From the NCBI RefSeq assembly GCF_003967015.1, contig NZ_AP017561.1:1-64000 (forward strand): a stretch of 64,000 nt of DNA, in the 5' to 3' direction. Under the pieces are notes generated by a model, which did no database searches, was not told where the DNA came from, and saw only the letters and a program-made list of their open reading frames with translations. Each line of letters begins with the position of its first letter. Position 1 is the stretch's first letter. Below, one piece after another: positions 49,401 through 57,783 of the stretch. The DNA is from Pseudanabaena sp. ABRG5-3. GTDB lineage: Bacteria; Cyanobacteriota; Cyanobacteriia; Pseudanabaenales; Pseudanabaenaceae. Position numbers and translations under genes: made by a program.

Positions 49401-52400
49401 AGGCAGAAGTTAAAGCAAAGCAAAATTTAACTTCTGCACAAACAGATTTAATAGAAGCTATTGAATGTTTAGCTAGTGATACACAACCCTTTAAGGGAGA
49501 ACCTCGTACCTGCGACCTTTATAGCCTAGAAGCAACTATCCATAAATCTATTGCCCGTGCTTTAGATTTATTAAAAACATCAACACAGTGGAAAGATGCT
49601 CTAGAGTGCCTTGTCAAAGTTACAAATGAAACAACTACTGATCTTCAGCGAACTCCTGTTGGACCTCTTGTCCATTACGCTCTAATAAGCTTGCTTTTAC
49701 CTTATACTTCAGAACCATCACTATATGATTCTACTTTTGAAATAATAAGTCAATTGGTGGTACAAGTCGAGCAAAGTGGTCAGCTTTATGGATTGCATGC
49801 TGAATATGAAATGGACAAAATTCTTGCTTTATTTAGAGGAGGAAACGTTGATCTTGCCCGTAATTGCTGGAAAAATGTTGGCAAGTACTTATGTGCTTAT
49901 GGATCTCGTAAAGATGGCACCATCGATGAATTGCTTGATAGCTTACCAGCTTTAAAGAGGGTAAATTTACAAAACACTCGTGCAGCAATCAAAAAAGTTC
50001 AGCCCCTTGTTGATGCAGTTTTAGTGCATACAGATGGCAAAGGGACTAAACATTCGCACAATAGTTGGTATGAAGCTCTATGTGAAGCAGATATTGTTGC
50101 AGGGCTGATTCTACTAGCTCAATCCTTAACTCTTGATGGGGGGGCTCTTAATTGGAGGCTTGAGAATGCAGTCAATGAGGCTTTGAACTCAGTAAGACTT
50201 ACAGGTAATCCACTGGTTCTCAGTTTTCTGTTTGGAGCATATCCCTTTGATGGATCAGGAAATTCAGCCAAGAGTCGTCTAGACGTTGTCAAAAGGCTAA
50301 TAGAAGTCGATCCAGTTTTAGGTGAATTCCACTTCCGTTTATTAACTGCTCAAGTACAAGGAGACTCTGAGAAGTTTTCTCTCGTTGCATGGCAATGCTT
50401 GGAAGATTTCGCAGACGTTAATAACCTTGAACTTGCTTCAGGTCAATGTGTAGTTGGCTTAGAAAAAAATGAAGATCAATCAACTCATAAGGGTAGCAAA
50501 GTAGCGCATCCTCAAATTAATGTAGTAATTCCTACGTTCCAACCTAATTCAACACCTCTAGAAATAATGAAAGGGGTACGTGAATTTTGTCAAAAGACTC
50601 GCTTCAATAAAGACTCCAATAATTGCTTTGTGAACGCATTCGGCTATCGTTTAATTGAGCTAATCGAATCAGATGCTGAAAATGAAGCTATCCAGCTCAT
50701 CCGCTATTTAGCAAATGAATATTACACATATGAAGATGCAAGCTTATTAGCTGAGTTAGGACAAGGTCTAGAGCTGAGTGGCTTTCATCGTGTAGCTGCG
50801 ATCGCCTTTACCTTGGCATATTGTTGCTCCCGAGGTGGTGGCGGATGGTTGAAGTTGGGAGGTTCCAAATATGAATCCTGGTTAATTCATGCTTTGAAAC
50901 TTGACCGAGAAGAAACACTACACTGCTTGACTGGCAGAGTTGCTCATTTCCTATATGAGTCAACTTACGTTGCAGGCATCGCACGTCACCTAATTGAAGT
51001 TTGTGCTGTACAAGGTGGAGTAGAACTTGCTTTCAGAGCATGGGATGCAGCTTTTCAGGTTATTCAGCACCGCCTCCCAAGTCATGAGACAACAATTGGT
51101 CTTTTTCTCCCATACTTACCTGATGAGGTTCCTGCGTGGTCATTGGATGAAGGATTAGTGCTATTACTATTAGCTCGTGTGACACACCCAGAACTAGAGC
51201 GAAAAATGGCTGCTCTTTCAGGACTGGCTACTTTAGTTTGTTCGATTCCTAATTTAATTATCGCGCCACTAAGGGAATTTTTCAAACGTGATATTCCTAT
51301 CACAACCGTTTTGTCAGTGCTGGGAATACTACAGTGCAGTGAGTTAGCCCCCTACACTTTATCAACAGCTTTACAAGATGAACTTAAACAGCTTACCCAG
51401 AGTAAAATTTTTGGAATTCGAGTACTAGCACAAACACTTCTTCAAATAATTGGAGTTAAATTGGATACACTTTATAGAAGTTGTGAATTTACCGCTCCGC
51501 CAGTTGATTCAAATAAACACAAGGCTATTATTTCCCTAGATTGGGGTGAACGTGTTGAGCAACTGACATCAATATGGAATGAGTTTCCTACGCTAATAGC
51601 CGCTCGATTTGATCAACTATGGCAAGGCTCAGAACTTTATAGTGAGCGAGCGAATAGCCGATATCGTGCATCAAGTGGTTTCAGCAAACGAAACTTACCT
51701 AGCACCGAAATCTTGACGTGGGAACAAGAGATATTTGAGAGCGTTTTTCACGAAATACTTAATGGTATTGACATTCAATTATGGAATAAAGGGGAGTGGT
51801 CACTCAATGCGATTCAGGAAATTGCAGAACATATTCTACCAAGTATTAAAACACAAGTAGCGAGGTGGAATAGCCGATCTATAAGACCATCTTTACCATT
51901 ACCAAATGCTCAAAAGTCCTCTATTTCTCATGTTGTAGCCATTTCAGGTGAGGATTCATATAACGGTTGGTATCGTTGCGGTTATTACGAGCGTGAATTA
52001 ATTCTTGAGCGCGAAACACTTCCTGATTTAAAGTGTGAAATTAAGATATATGCTGGCATTGAGTTTTCGGATCAATCTTTACTAAGATCCAATCAGATAC
52101 CCTTTGGATTTGGTAACGCTGAACAGGGTTGGTTCTGGGAGGAAAAGGGAGGAACGCAGATCTATTTGAACTCCTTTTACGGACCTTTGGTTGGTTTTGC
52201 GTGTACACGAGATTATTTAGGATGTCGCCCAATTTTAGTATTACATCCTAATTTATCTATTCGCTGCGGTTTATATCCAGGAAGGTATCCAGGTCATTTA
52301 GAGCTAGTAGATAGCCAAGGAAAATCTGCTGTTCTTTTCCGTTGGTGGAATGTCAGACCTTTGGGAGACGAACTGTATGAACAAACGCCAATTCTACAAG

Positions 52401-52489
52401 GCTATGATTTAATCTTACGTCCAGATATCTTTGAGAAAATATGTCAGTTTTCTACACGCGCGCCCATTGAAACAAAAATTGTGAGGTAG
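46466..52489 (+). CDS. Avs-like nuclease-STAND NTPase defence protein
   Basis: 2,007 residues. The N-terminus (1-150) resembles DUF4297-type PD-(D/E)xK nucleases: GYQYQDLATAYFLL, then RFDDLEILID (D48, E50) and RQFKY (Q61, K63). A STAND NTPase follows, with P-loop GAPGAGKS (293-300), Walker B LIVLVVDGID (385-394), and an HESFRRFI-type winged-helix border. The remaining ~1,400 residues are helical repeats, ending in a beta-rich region. This is the three-part plan of antiviral STAND proteins: nuclease effector, oligomerising NTPase, and C-terminal sensor that binds a conserved phage protein. It is AT-richer than the mob genes and stands alone. The sensed ligand is unknown. Confidence 0.75.
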   Translation: MTMSLNSAHRGYQYQDLATAYFLLQSIVSGFKEITVDRKRDENDRFDDLEILIDDRTIRRQFKYGDDTNRIFELEDLKTDRKDLRIDKLVQYYIDAGATKADEYRVCTTWALPIDTEFTALLEPISTEPSFSGHSTRCYRLRGDLIWSKGASFAWKPRIKPLSISRENFLEFVDHFVIELQCPPFSSDLNNPGTLERLLLNLLTNSIGVGQYPNRERNPVDVAATIVYLASQARAEGKTLTPPEIISSLRLRTDYGRVAQQFPLDKAILVERSNLLDDLTHEIENGKIVVLTGAPGAGKSWTLTRLTEKLIASGHLVAKHYCYLEPGDPEIQRRITTDVLFANLLYEIISAEPALKEKNQPVYSSGPRELENILREAVAIRSNGLIVLVVDGIDHISRILPEAHSIAPEDTNIIQQLATLDLPDGICLVIGSQPGNHLAPFDATGKTVSITDWNLQETNCLAQRLGTVETLRKAGFDNLENDFAALLHEKSEGNPLYATFLCREFIFRLDSGIAIAPLAFLQVAPALEGNLSRYYDYLLADVELNGAGSVADVLGLIDFGLTLQELQEILPPLLKHRISSAIDRLNPILKQVTNQGGIRIYHESFRRFIVERLKSQDCSIADVVAPVIQWLEHRGFYKDSKAYRFLLPCLRRAGRKQEILHLIEFDFVSRSIESGHPRSALQANLILAIEMAAEELDWVSLVRFSELHRSIYTCYDEKLRDLDLFKLYGQTFAELFGMDALVERLLFDGRPTIPAKPGLILCSLCDDAGHMPPWSEYLELEKKEPEENSSDSEWIPVAIAQFHGLLRLKGSETMCDSLLDWLAEAEELSLKYLQGILSKLLQIGGIESFNYLMDQTNITGEIASIIKVELAKYISNLGNSKKAQEIASHALQETTSIELAVDCLELGVESDEVAKSFSNLTEIITGFDHTLEDEPLRQWIAALRIVAVTVPEQLIDLKKRFKGGNWYQNWLYFTVVLAEAEVKAKQNLTSAQTDLIEAIECLASDTQPFKGEPRTCDLYSLEATIHKSIARALDLLKTSTQWKDALECLVKVTNETTTDLQRTPVGPLVHYALISLLLPYTSEPSLYDSTFEIISQLVVQVEQSGQLYGLHAEYEMDKILALFRGGNVDLARNCWKNVGKYLCAYGSRKDGTIDELLDSLPALKRVNLQNTRAAIKKVQPLVDAVLVHTDGKGTKHSHNSWYEALCEADIVAGLILLAQSLTLDGGALNWRLENAVNEALNSVRLTGNPLVLSFLFGAYPFDGSGNSAKSRLDVVKRLIEVDPVLGEFHFRLLTAQVQGDSEKFSLVAWQCLEDFADVNNLELASGQCVVGLEKNEDQSTHKGSKVAHPQINVVIPTFQPNSTPLEIMKGVREFCQKTRFNKDSNNCFVNAFGYRLIELIESDAENEAIQLIRYLANEYYTYEDASLLAELGQGLELSGFHRVAAIAFTLAYCCSRGGGGWLKLGGSKYESWLIHALKLDREETLHCLTGRVAHFLYESTYVAGIARHLIEVCAVQGGVELAFRAWDAAFQVIQHRLPSHETTIGLFLPYLPDEVPAWSLDEGLVLLLLARVTHPELERKMAALSGLATLVCSIPNLIIAPLREFFKRDIPITTVLSVLGILQCSELAPYTLSTALQDELKQLTQSKIFGIRVLAQTLLQIIGVKLDTLYRSCEFTAPPVDSNKHKAIISLDWGERVEQLTSIWNEFPTLIAARFDQLWQGSELYSERANSRYRASSGFSKRNLPSTEILTWEQEIFESVFHEILNGIDIQLWNKGEWSLNAIQEIAEHILPSIKTQVARWNSRSIRPSLPLPNAQKSSISHVVAISGEDSYNGWYRCGYYERELILERETLPDLKCEIKIYAGIEFSDQSLLRSNQIPFGFGNAEQGWFWEEKGGTQIYLNSFYGPLVGFACTRDYLGCRPILVLHPNLSIRCGLYPGRYPGHLELVDSQGKSAVLFRWWNVRPLGDELYEQTPILQGYDLILRPDIFEKICQFSTRAPIETKIVR

Positions 52490-52701
52490 TGAATAACACG
52501 GCAATTGGCGGGGCGACAACGATCAACTCTGGGGTTAAATATGCTGCCGTTTACCAGATGACAGCTATTGGTGAGGCAGCTAGACGCTCATCCAGCTATA
52601 GATTTGACGATCGATATCTAGTTGTCGCGACAGCTTGCGATCAGTAAAAATGACAGAGTTGATCGCTGTCGCCACTCGCCAATGTCGCTGTCGTTTGATA
52701 T

Positions 52702-55700
52702 TCAACTCAAAAAACAGCCTAACCACTCAATCAAGAAATGCACCTGCTTATCCCCAGGCAGAAGAGCCAGACTCGTGATCTTAATTCTCCCCTTCTCGAA
52801 AGAGAAGCGATAATAGAACTCAATCGGGATCTTGGCATGAAGCAACTCCCAAAGCGAATCCGTCAGCTTAGATTCCAGAAACAGATCGCGCCCATCCTCC
52901 GACGCATAAATGCGAAACACTCCAACCTGACGCGCCACCAACTTCAGTTCCATCACTCTGAGCAATACCTGAGTTTCTTCAGGCAAAGCCCCATACAGAC
53001 CCCCCCAAACCGCAGCCAACTTGACAATCTCTTCCTTCGACTTCACCTTTGCTAAAGTCAAATAAGCATTAATCTTTGTCTCACTATCCTTTATGTAAGT
53101 ATCAGGAATAAAAGCCACCAAACGCGGCAACTGAAGCTCCGTATCCGCAACTTCAGGCAAAATCTTCCCCCGTAACTCATTAATATATTCCTGAAGCAAA
53201 TCCATATAGAGCGCAAAGCCAATCACATCCGCCTGACCCGACTGCTCCTCACCCAAGAGATCCCCCAAACCACGAATCTCCATATCGCGCATCGCTAATT
53301 GATAGCCTGAACCAAGCTGACTAAACTCCTGAATTGCATCCAATCTCCTCTTCGCTGAATCCGTCAATTCAAGATTAGGCGGATACAGCAAATAAGCATG
53401 AGCCTGAATCCCCGCCCGACCAACACGACCACGCAATTGATACAGTTGCGCCAAACCCAACTTATGAGCATCCTCAATCACAATCGTATTCACACGCGGG
53501 ATATCCAAACCCGACTCAATAATTGTCGTACAGAGGAGAATATCCGCATCATTATTGTTAAAAGCAACCATCGCCGCCTCTAACTCTGATTCTTGCATCT
53601 GTCCATGCGCGATCGCCAATCTCACATTCGGTAACATTGCTTTCAAAGAAACAGCGATCGCATCAATCCCCTCAATACGCGGCACAACATAAAACACCTG
53701 ACCACCACGATCTAACTCATGACGAATCGCCGTTTTCACCAACGTCGCATCATAGGCAGACAAATGCGTTTGAATCGATCGCCTTGAGGGAGGAGGAGTC
53801 GCAATCACACTCATTTCCCGTACCCCAGAAAGAGCCGCATAGAGAGTGCGTGGAATCGGCGTTGCACTTAAAGTCAATAAATCCACATCCCCCTTCATCG
53901 CCTTGATTTTCTCCTTCTGCAAAGTCCCAAAGCGTTGCTCCTCATCAATTACTAGTAAACCCAAATCGTGAAACTCAACATCTTTAGACAAAAGCTGATG
54001 CGTACCGACAATGACTTGCACCTGACCATCTGCAACCAGTTGTAAAACCTGCTTGCGCTCTTTCGCAGGGCGAAACCGATTCACGATTTCTACCGTGAAA
54101 GGATAAGCCGCAAACCGAGTTTGGAGTGTATGAAAATGCTGTTGCGCCAGAATCGTTGTGGGAGCTAACAAAGCCACTTGTTTACCCGCACATACCGCCT
54201 TAAAAATTGCCCTCACCGCCACCTCAGTTTTGCCAAAGCCGACATCACCACAAACTAGCCGATCCATTGGGCGATCGCTTTCCATATCTTGCTTCACATC
54301 TTGAACAGCTTTGACCTGATCTGGTGTCAGTTGATAGGGAAAAGAATCCTCCATCTCCTGTTGCCAATCGGTATCAGGCGGAAAAGCATAGCCAACTAAA
54401 TTAGCGCGGCGAACATAGAGTTGCAGTAAATCCCTTGCTAACTTGTAAATCTCCTTTTGGCATTTGCTCAGCGCGTTATCCCAGCCCTTTGTATTGGCGA
54501 TGCTATGTAACTTAGGCTGTTTATTAGAAGCACTGCGATAGCGGGAGAGGATCTTCTCATTTTCCTGCGCGATCGCCACAGCAGTTTTACCATCAGCAAA
54601 CTCAACGATGTAATGCGGTTGCTTTTCCCCTTTCACTTCAATGGTTTCAAAGCGCGTAAACTTGCCAATTCCATATTTACGATGCACGACATAATCACCC
54701 ACATTTAGCTCGTCAGGATTAACTGACTTAGCCGTATTCATCCGTGAGGGATGCACAAAGGTTGGTGAGGATAATAATTGCTGTCCAAATAATTCGCGAT
54801 CGGTCAAGAGCACCAGCTTGCAACTAGGCAAAACAAAACCTTGCATCTCCGTCAGTCCCGAATATTTCAAAATCACTGGTTTACCAGCTTTCTGAATTCG
54901 CGCAATTGACTGCAAATCATCAGGACTACTGACAAAGTTAGCAATGCAGTCATACTCCTTGAGCAAAGTTGCTACGCGCAAAGGTTGTGCTGAAATCAGG
55001 GTGACTTGATATTCCGATTTGAGATATTCACGAATCAGCGATGCAATCTGGTCAAACTGATGGGGAACGATGGGAATAGAGGCACTCGCAAAATCAAAAA
55101 TATTAGCTTTGGGTTTAAGCGATCGCTCACTAAGTTGAAGCGTCTGAAACTTCTTCGCCTCAGTCATGCACTTAGCAAAGTCCCAATGCAGTTTCGGTGT
55201 ATCGGCTTGAGAATATTGATTTTGATAAAGTTCTTCCGCAGCTTCGTACCAGCGATCGCTGTAGCTCTGACATTGTTCGGGTTCATCAAGGGCGACAATA
55301 AAGTTTTTGGGTAAGTAATTCAGTAATGTGGCTCTATGAGATGAGTTAAACTCATGTAAATCGACAGGGGCGATCGCGATGCTGGATAGGTCAGTGAAGC
55401 TTTTGGGGTTAGTGGGGTCAAACTCTCTGATTTTCTCGACAGTACCGCGATTGCAGCTTAGGCGCACTGGTAGATTTCGATTAACTGGAAAAACTTCAAA
55501 ACTAAATCCTTTGCGGCTCCATTGTTTTGATTCCTTTACTTCTTTGACTTCTGCATATCCTAATCTTGCTAAAGACTCGGCAAGTAATTTAACCGATTGC
55601 GAATCACCGATATTGAGATAGAGGCTATGTTTTTGGAAGACTTGAGTGGATGGTAAATGGGGTTGTAGAGCATTAATGGTTGTGGCGATCGCTAGGTTAG

Positions 55701-56043
55701 GCTGTGGCTTGGCAAGCAATTCCGCTAATATCTCAATCCTTGTCCAAGCGGTTTCTAAATCGATTTGGGCTGGTTCGTAGGGAAATGTATCAAGGGGTTG
55801 ATATAGATAGACTCGCCATGACATTGACTGGAGTTGTAAAGCCCATCGGGTTGCTTCTTCGACGGTGGCGGTGACGATGAGTAATGGTTTGGTTTGTTGT
55901 TGGCATAGGTGGGTGCTAATCAGTCCTTTGCCTAAGCGGGATAGTCCTGATAGGGATATGCTTTTGGCTGTTTTGAGTTTATCGCCTATTTTTGTGGCGA
56001 TTTGCGATCGGGCTATACTCTCAAGGACTGCTGTGAAGGTCAT
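52702..56043 (-). CDS. mfd: Transcription-repair coupling factor Mfd
   Basis: 1,113 residues, near the usual length. In order: a UvrB-like N-terminal region ([20 protein letters not shown]), the CarD-like RNA polymerase interaction domain ([17 protein letters not shown]), the SF2 translocase (Walker [13 protein letters not shown]; motif [11 protein letters not shown]; motif VI RGRVGRA), and the C-terminal TRCF domain. Mfd removes stalled RNA polymerase at DNA lesions and recruits UvrA. It is normally a single chromosomal gene, which suggests this side of the window is chromosomal or that the replicon is chromid-like. A copy of its first ~13 codons occurs at 56881-56920. Confidence 0.95.
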   Translation of the reverse strand: MTFTAVLESIARSQIATKIGDKLKTAKSISLSGLSRLGKGLISTHLCQQQTKPLLIVTATVEEATRWALQLQSMSWRVYLYQPLDTFPYEPAQIDLETAWTRIEILAELLAKPQPNLAIATTINALQPHLPSTQVFQKHSLYLNIGDSQSVKLLAESLARLGYAEVKEVKESKQWSRKGFSFEVFPVNRNLPVRLSCNRGTVEKIREFDPTNPKSFTDLSSIAIAPVDLHEFNSSHRATLLNYLPKNFIVALDEPEQCQSYSDRWYEAAEELYQNQYSQADTPKLHWDFAKCMTEAKKFQTLQLSERSLKPKANIFDFASASIPIVPHQFDQIASLIREYLKSEYQVTLISAQPLRVATLLKEYDCIANFVSSPDDLQSIARIQKAGKPVILKYSGLTEMQGFVLPSCKLVLLTDRELFGQQLLSSPTFVHPSRMNTAKSVNPDELNVGDYVVHRKYGIGKFTRFETIEVKGEKQPHYIVEFADGKTAVAIAQENEKILSRYRSASNKQPKLHSIANTKGWDNALSKCQKEIYKLARDLLQLYVRRANLVGYAFPPDTDWQQEMEDSFPYQLTPDQVKAVQDVKQDMESDRPMDRLVCGDVGFGKTEVAVRAIFKAVCAGKQVALLAPTTILAQQHFHTLQTRFAAYPFTVEIVNRFRPAKERKQVLQLVADGQVQVIVGTHQLLSKDVEFHDLGLLVIDEEQRFGTLQKEKIKAMKGDVDLLTLSATPIPRTLYAALSGVREMSVIATPPPSRRSIQTHLSAYDATLVKTAIRHELDRGGQVFYVVPRIEGIDAIAVSLKAMLPNVRLAIAHGQMQESELEAAMVAFNNNDADILLCTTIIESGLDIPRVNTIVIEDAHKLGLAQLYQLRGRVGRAGIQAHAYLLYPPNLELTDSAKRRLDAIQEFSQLGSGYQLAMRDMEIRGLGDLLGEEQSGQADVIGFALYMDLLQEYINELRGKILPEVADTELQLPRLVAFIPDTYIKDSETKINAYLTLAKVKSKEEIVKLAAVWGGLYGALPEETQVLLRVMELKLVARQVGVFRIYASEDGRDLFLESKLTDSLWELLHAKIPIEFYYRFSFEKGRIKITSLALLPGDKQVHFLIEWLGCFLS

Positions 56044-56060
56044 GTTGCTTAAAGAAGTTT

Positions 56061-56474
56061 TTAGAGTACTGGATATTTGCCAATACTAATGAGTTGTTCA
56101 CGTTCGATAATACGTTCCCGAAGGTTAAATTGGAGGATTTTAGCAGTGACACGTCCTTCAGGAGTGAGGGGGAGAATGTTTCCTCCTTCTAGGCGAAAGT
56201 GATCTGACCACTGCTGCATACGGGGATTAAAAAATGGAGTTAGCTGCTTTGTCTCAGGATCGATGGAACCGAGGTCAGTGCCTTTGAAACGATTGCAGCA
56301 AGGGCAAGCTAAAGCTAGATTATCGGCTTCGGTAATACCATCGTGTTTTTCAGCAATGATATGTTCTATTTCAAAAGTAAAGAATGAAGCTGCTTGAGGA
56401 TATCGACAATACTCACACTGTTCTTCAGCGCGTTGGGTGACTAGCCGACGTAGGGGAACTGATACATAGCTCAT
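56061..56474 (-). CDS. HNH endonuclease
   Basis: 137 residues with a complete HNH domain: CEYC (the first Cys pair), FEIEHIIAEKHDG with the catalytic His, and LACPCCNRFKG with the second Cys pair and Asn. Such small HNH genes, paired with a small helical protein gene, are scattered through cyanobacterial genomes and are thought to be mobile or selfish. The ATG at 56474 overlaps the stop of its partner by four bases. The gene lies 17 bases upstream of the mfd start, possibly contributing its promoter. Confidence 0.85.
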   Translation of the reverse strand: MSYVSVPLRRLVTQRAEEQCEYCRYPQAASFFTFEIEHIIAEKHDGITEADNLALACPCCNRFKGTDLGSIDPETKQLTPFFNPRMQQWSDHFRLEGGNILPLTPEGRVTAKILQFNLRERIIEREQLISIGKYPVL

Positions 56475-56827
56475 GCTGATTTCTGTAATTGCTTATATGC
56501 ATGGGCTTTAGCTAATCTTACCCAATGCTCTAAGAGTAAGTAGCGATCGAGTTCAGATTCTTCAGTTCGGGAGAGGCTTCCAGATTTGTTGCGTTCGAGT
56601 AGTTCGCTCATCCGCGCTTGTAAGGCTGGTGTGGGACGGATGGCGAGGATTGCTTCAGGACTGGGTTGACTTGCCAGAAGTTCGACAATTTGGCGATCGT
56701 CTTGGTAAGATATCGTTTCTGTGGTGGGAATGTCTTGAAGTAATCGATCTAAGGTTTCAGGGAGTCGATCGCCTAATCGTTGTAGTTTTTCGCCGAGGCG
56801 ATCGGGGACTTCTAGGATAATTTGCAT
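56471..56827 (-). CDS. Helical partner of HNH gene
   Basis: 118 residues, helical and charged: MQIILEVPDRLGEKLQRLGDRLPETLDRLL at the start looks like the short strand-plus-helices of ribbon-helix-helix-type antitoxins. The rest is a helical pair (RTEESELDRYLLLEHW). There is no enzyme motif. Its end overlaps the HNH start, so they form one unit. An inhibitor or DNA-binding regulator of the HNH protein is a fair inference. Confidence 0.65.
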   Translation of the reverse strand: MQIILEVPDRLGEKLQRLGDRLPETLDRLLQDIPTTETISYQDDRQIVELLASQPSPEAILAIRPTPALQARMSELLERNKSGSLSRTEESELDRYLLLEHWVRLAKAHAYKQLQKSA

Positions 56828-56837
56828 GGTTTGTGAG

Positions 56838-57577
56838 TTGGAGATTGTGAGTTGTGTTTATTGTAGCAAGCTTGTTATGAGCGATCTGGTGATATTCTCT
56901 AGGACTGCTCTGAAGGTCATGGGTTGGGACTAAAGATTTTCTATTCTAGTTAAAATACAATCCCTTCATAGAGAAGCTCGATCTCAAACTCAAATTCAAG
57001 ACTTGATAAGTTAATTGTATCGCCAGCAATATAGGGATAATATAGCCACATTCTGCCTTCGCCGCGTGCGTAGCGTTCTACTGATATTTTGTCGGAATTG
57101 ATGAGTAGATATTCTTGTAAGCTAGGGATGGTGAGGTAATTGGTAAATTTCTCACCGCGATCTCTGGCACTGGTTCCAGGGGAGAGAACTTCGGCAATTA
57201 TAGTCGGACTTTGGATAAATTTACGGGCGTTGAGATCTTGAGGATCGCAACTGACGACGACATCGGGATAGTAATAGGGGCTATTGGTCGTAACTTGCAC
57301 CTTCACATCAGCGACGTTGATGCGACAGCCACGCGATCGCACTTGGGGATATAGAGTTCTGTAGAGGTTGAGGGTGATGTCATTGTGGGCGAGTGTGCCT
57401 CCTGTCATAGCGAATACTTCACCATTGATATATTCGTGGCGGAGATCTTGCTGGGGTTCCCATTCAAGGTACTCTTTAATAGACATTCTGGATGGTTCTT
57501 GAGATATGGCAAGCATATTTTTCTGGTTTGCATTAGATTGGAGATTGTGAGTTGTGTTTATTGTAGCAACCTTGTTA
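56838..57577. repeat. 40-bp direct repeat upstream of two genes (56838-56877, 57538-57577)
   Basis: TTGGAGATTGTGAGTTGTG followed by TTTATTGTAGCAA, one base difference (G or C), and CTTGTTA. One copy is upstream of the HNH partner gene and the other upstream of the Uma2 gene, 10-22 bases before each start on the minus strand. It may be a shared promoter segment or the footprint of a duplication. Confidence 0.8.
56950..57516 (-). CDS. Uma2-family PD-(D/E)xK nuclease-like protein
   Basis: 188 residues of the Uma2/DUF820 family, very common in cyanobacteria and often beside mobile DNA. The restriction-like core is visible: the HEYINGEVFAMTGGT start, YYYPDVVV with the Asp, and IIAEVLSPGTSARDR with Glu as second acid, then KFTNYLTIPSLQEYLLI. 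The cellular role of the family is not established. The 40-bp repeat lies just upstream. Confidence 0.9.
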   Translation of the reverse strand: MLAISQEPSRMSIKEYLEWEPQQDLRHEYINGEVFAMTGGTLAHNDITLNLYRTLYPQVRSRGCRINVADVKVQVTTNSPYYYPDVVVSCDPQDLNARKFIQSPTIIAEVLSPGTSARDRGEKFTNYLTIPSLQEYLLINSDKISVERYARGEGRMWLYYPYIAGDTINLSSLEFEFEIELLYEGIVF

Positions 57578-57783
57578 AAGGCGATCTCCGCTACTACTTA
57601 AAACTTGCTGGACAACTAATTGCTTCTAGTCTATTTCTCTTTAAATTACAATATTTGGAAATAAATTGGTAAATTCTAGATAATTTGTCTCAGTGCAGAA
57701 TTGCTGCTTTCAAGTTGTGGAATCGAAAATTGGAACAGATGCAAGTAAAGGGAATAAAAACTCCAAATCAATGAGTCGCAATA

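Larger units (their letters stand above)
56004..56920. repeat. 40-bp repeat of the mfd 5' end (56004-56043 and 56881-56920)
   Basis: 56004-56043 (mfd codons 1-13) and 56881-56920 match at 34 of 40 bases, including AGGACTGCT and TGAAGGTCAT. The second copy reads MTFRAVLENITRS against [13 protein letters not shown]. The repeats bracket the two-gene HNH cassette. Confidence 0.75.

Noticed and set aside
52489-52647. 52-codon frame between the Avs-like gene and mfd
   Set aside because: It starts with GTG overlapping the previous stop, has no known motif and low-complexity composition; it could be a remnant but I cannot support it.
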